DNA of 64,000 nucleotides, taken from NCBI GenBank assembly GCA_964549275.1, contig CAZJUP010000011.1, positions 7,862 to 71,861 on the forward strand, read 5' to 3'. Positions within the stretch are counted from its first letter, which is position 1; the number at the start of each line of letters is the position of its first letter. This document shows positions 59,877-64,000 of the stretch, one piece after another. Position numbers and translations under genes: made by a program. The DNA is from CAZJUP01 sp964549275 (lineage in GTDB: Bacteria; Fidelibacterota; Marinisomatia; Marinisomatales; TCS55). The notes beneath the pieces are model-generated. The model did no database searches and was not told the DNA's origin. It worked only from the letters and a program-made list of their open reading frames with translations.

Positions 59877-59982
59877 TAAATAAGTCTTGTTCGGGTGAAA
59901 TATTGAATTGTATATTTATAATAACGGAAATATCTGTAATAAAAGTTATTTCAGTAATTATGGCCCATAATTTGGAGATTAG

Positions 59983-60897
59983 ATGAAAAACTATTTTACA
60001 CTCATCATGATAATGTTATTGGGTTATATCTTGGGCTGTGGGCCAAAGCCAGGGATAACTTCATCAAATAGAACGGAGGTTTATTTTGATAAAAAATTAT
60101 ACCCTGGGCAAACAATCCAATCAAATGGAATCGAAATTTATTATGAAAAAACCGGAAATGGACCGTACGTCATTTTAATTGAAGGATTGGGTGTAGAAAC
60201 TTGGTTGTATGAAGAAAATATTCCGGAATTGTCTAAATATTTTACAACTATTGTTTACGATAATAGAGGTGTCGGTCATTCGACTATTCCTGTGGGGCCA
60301 TATACGATTGATATGATGGTTTCAGATTTACTGGGACTTATGGATGTGTTGGATATTCAAAAAGCAAGCTTAATCGGGGCATCTATGGGAGGTTTTATTG
60401 CTATGGAATTTGCCATTCAATACCCAGAACGTGTTGAAAAATTAGGACTCCTTTCGACAACAGCGGGAGGAAAGGACCATGTTTCCATGAGCTTGAAAAC
60501 ATTAAAAAAACTTCTTAAAGCACCGGCAGGTGCTCCCCGAGAGATTATTCGTGACCGACTGACTATGGCCTATACAGATATATTTATGGCTGATACTCAG
60601 CGCGTTGAGCATCTCATTGATTTACGATTACAAAATCCGCAACCAAAAGAAGGCTATAAAGCTCAAGCCGCAATTGGTCCAAAATTCGACGCTTCCGGAC
60701 GATTACATACTTTGAAGGCACATACATTTATTGGCCACGGTCAAAACGATATTTTAGTCCCAGTAGTCAATGCGAAAAATTTGCATAAAAAAATTCCTAA
60801 TAGTACTTTGAAAATTTATGAAGGATTAGAGCATCAATTTTTCGTGGAAGATTTCGAATCGTTTAATAGGGATATAATCAAATTTTTGAAAGAATAA
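59983..60897 (+). CDS. Alpha/beta hydrolase lipoprotein
   Basis: This 304-residue alpha/beta hydrolase carries a lipoprotein signal (GYILGC). The oxyanion region is LIEGLGVETWLYEENI, the nucleophile elbow GASMGG, the Asp in GHGQNDILVP and the His in GLEHQFF, so the catalytic triad is complete. It shares the paralog-typical GVSMGG/SMGGF context and the LSTTAGGKDH motif with the hydrolase at 61433-62284. It precedes the GbsR-type regulator by 7 bases. Confidence 0.87.
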   Translation: MKNYFTLIMIMLLGYILGCGPKPGITSSNRTEVYFDKKLYPGQTIQSNGIEIYYEKTGNGPYVILIEGLGVETWLYEENIPELSKYFTTIVYDNRGVGHSTIPVGPYTIDMMVSDLLGLMDVLDIQKASLIGASMGGFIAMEFAIQYPERVEKLGLLSTTAGGKDHVSMSLKTLKKLLKAPAGAPREIIRDRLTMAYTDIFMADTQRVEHLIDLRLQNPQPKEGYKAQAAIGPKFDASGRLHTLKAHTFIGHGQNDILVPVVNAKNLHKKIPNSTLKIYEGLEHQFFVEDFESFNRDIIKFLKE

Positions 60898-60904
60898 TGA
60901 TATA

Positions 60905-61429
60905 ATGAACAATATACAATTTTCACTAATTGAAGAATTTGGTATGGGTTACAAACGTTTTGGTCATAGTGACCTGATGGGACGCGTTGTGGGACTTCTC
61001 TTGACGGAAATTGAACCAATGACGATTGATAATATTGCAGATTCACTGTCAGTAACACGTACACCTGTTAACGAGGTACTTCATCGATTGGAGGCACACA
61101 ACCTAATCAAGAGAGTGTGGGTTAAAGGGAATCGAAAACACCACTATACGATATCGGAAAATGTTTTTCACCAAGCAGGAACAAATTTAGCCGCGCAGTT
61201 CAAAGATAATTTATCTATTTCAAAACGATTTTTAACACAATACTTGAGACTCTATGAACATGCTTCTGAAAATGAAAAAGATGAATTGAAGAAGATTTGC
61301 GAACGATTCTATTCCATGTATGAATTTCACAAAGCATCTTTGGCTTCATATAATTCTTTTTTAAAAGAATGGAATCGGAAAATAATAACACTCCCAAACG
61401 ATTTAGAAGTAATAGAAAGTAGCCTATAA
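60905..61429 (+). CDS. GbsR/MarR-type winged-helix regulator
   Basis: This 174-residue regulator has a GbsR-like winged helix: GHSDLMGRVVGLLLTEIEPMTIDNIADSLSVTRTPVNEVLHRLEAHNLIKRVW is the DNA-binding core (about residues 20-72), followed by a wing and a helical C-terminal half with two long helices for dimerisation. It lies between two paralogous hydrolases and is co-transcribed with them and the acyl-CoA synthetase, so it probably controls this operon. No inverted repeat stands out upstream of 59983. Confidence 0.85.
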   Translation: MNNIQFSLIEEFGMGYKRFGHSDLMGRVVGLLLTEIEPMTIDNIADSLSVTRTPVNEVLHRLEAHNLIKRVWVKGNRKHHYTISENVFHQAGTNLAAQFKDNLSISKRFLTQYLRLYEHASENEKDELKKICERFYSMYEFHKASLASYNSFLKEWNRKIITLPNDLEVIESSL

Positions 61430-61432
61430 GAT

Positions 61433-62284
61433 ATGGTTGCCCACCCTGCGTATTTGCCCAAACAATCCAATTATAAAGTAAATGGAATTCGGCTATTTGT
61501 CGAAGAATATGGTTCAGGCGACCCCGTATTGATGATCCCTGGTTTGGGGGCAGGAAGTTGGCTATGGCAAAAGAGTTTAAAACTGGGTGAAGCCTTTTCT
61601 TTAATCATGCCTCATTTAAGAGGTTCGGGGAGAACCGAAAAGCCAGACCATAAATATTCCATAGAACAGTTCTCCGATGATTTGAATGAATTAGTCAATC
61701 TGATGGGTATTTCGATTTTTCATATTATTGGTGTATCCATGGGTGGATTTGTTGCTCAATCTTTTGCTTCACAATGGCCAGAAAAAGTACAATCTTTAAC
61801 TTTAGTTTGTACGTCTGCAGGAGGAGAAAACCAAGCCGGGCCAGATGGAGAAACACTGAGTAGAATGATCCGGTTACGTGGAAAAACTCGCAGTGAGCGT
61901 TTAATGGATGCATATAAGCTCAATTTTAGTGAAATGTATATGCAAAATCACCCTGAAGATATAGAAGCCATTACACGGTGGCGGATTAAATACCCACAAC
62001 CAGAATTTGCATATTATCGGCAATTACTTGCCGGGAACGGTTATTCCGGAGGAGACTTTTCAAAATTAAGTCAAATTCCCACACTAATAATGGGCGGTAA
62101 AGAAGATACAATGGTTCCCTCAGTGGATGTACAAAAACTTCACAGACTAATCGGCGGAAGTAATAAAATTATGATGGATGGGAAGCACATGTTTTTCATG
62201 GAGCACGCCGACAAATTTAATCGAAAGTTAACCGAATTTTTCTTACAAAATTCAATGTTGGAGACTGACATTGTATATCGGTGA
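61433..62284 (+). CDS. Alpha/beta hydrolase (cytoplasmic paralog)
   Basis: This 283-residue hydrolase is a paralog of the lipoprotein at 59983-60897 but lacks a signal peptide. Motifs: MIPGLGAGSWLWQKSL, nucleophile elbow GVSMGG, TSAGGENQAG, Asp in GGKEDTMVP and His in GKHMFFMEH. It starts 4 bases after the regulator stop, and its end overlaps the synthetase start by 14 bases. Substrate unknown, presumably an ester, thioester or beta-keto compound tied to the ligase. Confidence 0.87.
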   Translation: MVAHPAYLPKQSNYKVNGIRLFVEEYGSGDPVLMIPGLGAGSWLWQKSLKLGEAFSLIMPHLRGSGRTEKPDHKYSIEQFSDDLNELVNLMGISIFHIIGVSMGGFVAQSFASQWPEKVQSLTLVCTSAGGENQAGPDGETLSRMIRLRGKTRSERLMDAYKLNFSEMYMQNHPEDIEAITRWRIKYPQPEFAYYRQLLAGNGYSGGDFSKLSQIPTLIMGGKEDTMVPSVDVQKLHRLIGGSNKIMMDGKHMFFMEHADKFNRKLTEFFLQNSMLETDIVYR

Positions 62285-63794
62285 TTATTTAGACAGGCGT
62301 TGTGTTTATTCTCCGGATACAGAAGCAATTATTGATTTGGGGAATAATCCGACGACCCGGTATACATTTTACGAGATGAATATCCGGGCAAATCGATTAG
62401 CTAACTGGCTGAAAAATCAAGGAATCCAAAAAGGTGACAGAGTGGGTATGCTTGCCTTAGATGGTGTGCATTTTTACGATACTTTTTTTGCATGCGGAAA
62501 ATTGGGTGCTATTTTGGTCCCATTTAATTGGCGGCTTCACCCGAAAGAAATATATGAATTGATTCAGCAGACATCACCAACAGTTTTATTTTATAGTGTT
62601 GAGGCAGAGCCACAAATCATTAGTAATTATCTCTCGGAACAAAAGGATATCCCCAGGATGATTCCACTCACAGGTGATGAATACTCATTTAATCTTATCG
62701 TGGAGCAAGGGAATGAAAATCCGGTTACTTGTGAAAGTTTAACTGAAAATGATACAGCAGTTTTATTATTTACAGGAGGAACAACCGGCTTGCCCAAAGC
62801 AGCGAAAATTTCTCATAAACAAGTGGTATGGAATACAATGAATAATTTGTTGGGTGATATTTTAGGGACAGATAAATATTTGAATGTATTTCCCCTTTTT
62901 CATGCCGGAGGATTGTTTGCGTTTACTATTCCAATGCTGATTTTAGGTGGGACAATTGTACAGACGAAATCTTTTGATCCTGAAACAATTTTACAGACGA
63001 TTAAGGATGAAAACATAACCATCTTTGCCGGTGTTCCCACAATGTTTCAGATGATCGTAAATGCAGATAATTGGTTATCATCTAATATGTCATCGTTACG
63101 CTATTGTATGAGTGGTGGTGCGCCTATGCCTGTACCGCTTATGCGACAATACAACAAAGAAAAAAACGTTGTGTTCAGGCAAGGTTTTGGATTAACGGAA
63201 TTTGGCCCAAGTGTATTTTCTTTGTCAGTAAAAGATTCTGAACGAAAAGCAGGCTCTATTGGTAAACCGAATTATTTTGTAGATGCAAAAATTGTAAATA
63301 TTGATTCGGGTGAAAAGGTATTACCATGCGAAACGGGTGAATTATTATTGCGTGGTCCTTCTGTAATGAGTGGTTACTATAAAAACCCCGAAGCCACAGC
63401 AGCTGTTTTTGAAGAAGACGGTTTTTTTCATACCGGCGATTTGGCTTATAAAGACGAAGATGGCTATTTCTACATTGTGGAAAGATTAAAAGATATGTTT
63501 ATCAGCGGTGGAGAAAATGTCTTTCCGGCAGAAATTGAGAAGGTATTATATAAGAATGAAGCAATTGCTTTGTGTTCAGTTATTGGCGTGAAGGATGAAA
63601 GATGGGGAGAGGTAGGAAAAGCGTTCATCACTTTAAAACCCGGTAAACATGATGATGAAAATGACATTCTTCAGTATTTGAAAGATAATTTAGCAAAGTA
63701 TAAAGTTCCGAAATCAGTGGTCATATTAGATGAAATGCCTCTTTCAGGTGCAGGGAAAATTTTAAAAACTGAATTACGGAATATGGCTAAATGA
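62271..63794 (+). CDS. Class I adenylate-forming acyl-CoA synthetase
   Basis: This 507-residue ANL enzyme has the P-loop LLFTGGTTGLPKAAKISH, the motif RQGFGLTEFGPS, TGDLAYKDEDGYFYIVERLKDMFISGGENVFPAEIE, and the C-terminal catalytic Lys in LSGAGKILKTELR, so it should be active. The start is TTG 62271, preceded by GGAG at 62260-62263 with 7 bases spacing, and no better start is near the N-terminus. It should activate a short or medium acid to its CoA ester for the condensing enzyme encoded next. Confidence 0.88.
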   Translation: MYIGDYLDRRCVYSPDTEAIIDLGNNPTTRYTFYEMNIRANRLANWLKNQGIQKGDRVGMLALDGVHFYDTFFACGKLGAILVPFNWRLHPKEIYELIQQTSPTVLFYSVEAEPQIISNYLSEQKDIPRMIPLTGDEYSFNLIVEQGNENPVTCESLTENDTAVLLFTGGTTGLPKAAKISHKQVVWNTMNNLLGDILGTDKYLNVFPLFHAGGLFAFTIPMLILGGTIVQTKSFDPETILQTIKDENITIFAGVPTMFQMIVNADNWLSSNMSSLRYCMSGGAPMPVPLMRQYNKEKNVVFRQGFGLTEFGPSVFSLSVKDSERKAGSIGKPNYFVDAKIVNIDSGEKVLPCETGELLLRGPSVMSGYYKNPEATAAVFEEDGFFHTGDLAYKDEDGYFYIVERLKDMFISGGENVFPAEIEKVLYKNEAIALCSVIGVKDERWGEVGKAFITLKPGKHDDENDILQYLKDNLAKYKVPKSVVILDEMPLSGAGKILKTELRNMAK

Positions 63795-64000
63795 TTGATC
63801 CTAAAACAGTGGGTATTGTGAGTTTAGGTATGTATCTACCGGAAACGGTAATGACTTCTAAAGAAATTGCAGAACAAAGTGGCTTGCCGGAACGGGTAGT
63901 TCGGGACAAGTTGGGCATTCATCAAAAACATATTAGTGATCCGAATATTCATCCCAATCAAATGGCAGTGTTTGCGGCAAAAGATTGCTTGAGCAAATGT
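63791..64000 (+). CDS. 3-oxoacyl-ACP synthase III (KAS III)-like protein, 5' end (partial)
   Basis: The last 70 codons of the window encode the start of a KAS III/thiolase-fold enzyme: VGIVSLGMYLPETVMTSKEIAEQSGL, then VRDKLGIHQKHISDPNIH and QMAVFAAKDCL, which match the family's first strands up to the region before the catalytic Cys. The ATG overlaps the synthetase stop (ATGA). The rest, including the active-site cysteine, is outside the window, so whether it condenses or cleaves is not visible. Confidence 0.75.
   Translation, partial: MIDPKTVGIVSLGMYLPETVMTSKEIAEQSGLPERVVRDKLGIHQKHISDPNIHPNQMAVFAAKDCLSKC

Noticed and set aside
62271..64000. Olefin/beta-lactone (OleC-OleA) pathway
   Set aside because: The ligase has the normal C-terminal catalytic Lys of acyl-CoA synthetases and the condensing enzyme is cut off, so the specific claim is not supported; kept only as an analogy.

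Overview
The window is about 64 kb of AT-rich bacterial chromosome, densely coded on both strands, with many 1-8 base gene overlaps (ATGA, TAATG, TGATG) and no stretch over 300 bases without a gene. I see no rRNA, tRNA, IS element, phage gene or CRISPR array. A C-terminal type IX secretion sorting domain, many exported lipoproteins, a GldF/GldG-like ABC cluster, a GH3/beta-lactamase fusion and a NagB/PIG-L fusion point to the Fibrobacteres-Chlorobi-Bacteroidetes (FCB) superphylum. Candidatus Marinimicrobia or a relative is my best guess, but this is inference without a phylogenetic marker.

Layout. (1) 1-5.9 kb: a branched-chain-amino-acid-type ABC importer (livH end, livM, binding lipoprotein, livG, livF) ending in a long-chain acyl-CoA synthetase. 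(2) 6.0-9.9 kb: an orphan lipoprotein, an SDR, and an aldB-type aldehyde dehydrogenase with its usual DUF779 partner. (3) 9.9-39.7 kb: the centre of the window, a broken-up but clearly themed peptidoglycan/amino-sugar salvage region. One minus-strand operon holds nagZ, a BadF-type amino-sugar kinase, a SpoIID-like protein without signal peptide, an Na+/solute symporter and nagX. Facing it is an exported GH3/beta-lactamase fusion with a DUF1460 amidase. Then come a TPR regulator with tandem HTH motifs plus a degenerate copy of the kinase, and a second symporter with a NagB/PIG-L fusion. A nine-gene minus-strand operon (lysA, GH18 with T9SS tail, namZ, dacB, ldcA, spmA, spmB, amino-acid permease, PqqB-like lipoprotein) ends the region. 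trhP and a YgjV-like membrane protein lie between. (4) 39.8-41.6 kb: trxA, an OsmC protein, a PAP2 phosphatase and a 34-residue membrane peptide. (5) 41.8-48.4 kb: a group 3b [NiFe] hydrogenase operon hydBGDA with its protease, a receiver-only response regulator, a membrane histidine kinase and a double-ACT protein, closed by a terminator. (6) 48.5-55 kb: small lipoproteins, aminopeptidase P, an exported acetolactate-decarboxylase-like protein, a sugar nucleotidyltransferase, a CASTOR-type ACT protein, a GT2 enzyme and a homocysteine methyltransferase. (7) 55-56 kb: a sequence matching the sigma-54 promoter consensus ahead of two microprotein ORFs and a transglutaminase-like protein. (8) 56.1-59.9 kb: ABC/GldG/DUF4340 cluster. 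(9) 60-64 kb: two paralogous alpha/beta hydrolases around a GbsR-type regulator, an acyl-CoA synthetase and the start of a KAS III-like gene cut by the window end.

How region 3 may work: exported enzymes (GH18, NamZ, GH3/lactamase, DUF1460 amidase, PBP4) cut wall material outside the cytoplasm; symporters and the APC permease import the products; NagZ, LdcA, the kinase and NagB/PIG-L process them inside; LysA can turn recovered diaminopimelate into lysine. The degenerate kinase paralog co-transcribed with a TPR/tandem-HTH protein looks like an undescribed sensor-regulator pair, and a perfect 34-bp palindrome lies between two of the divergent units. No murQ, nagA or anmK is visible in the window. 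Several genes here seem to lack an ATG start, one of them apparently starting at ATC.
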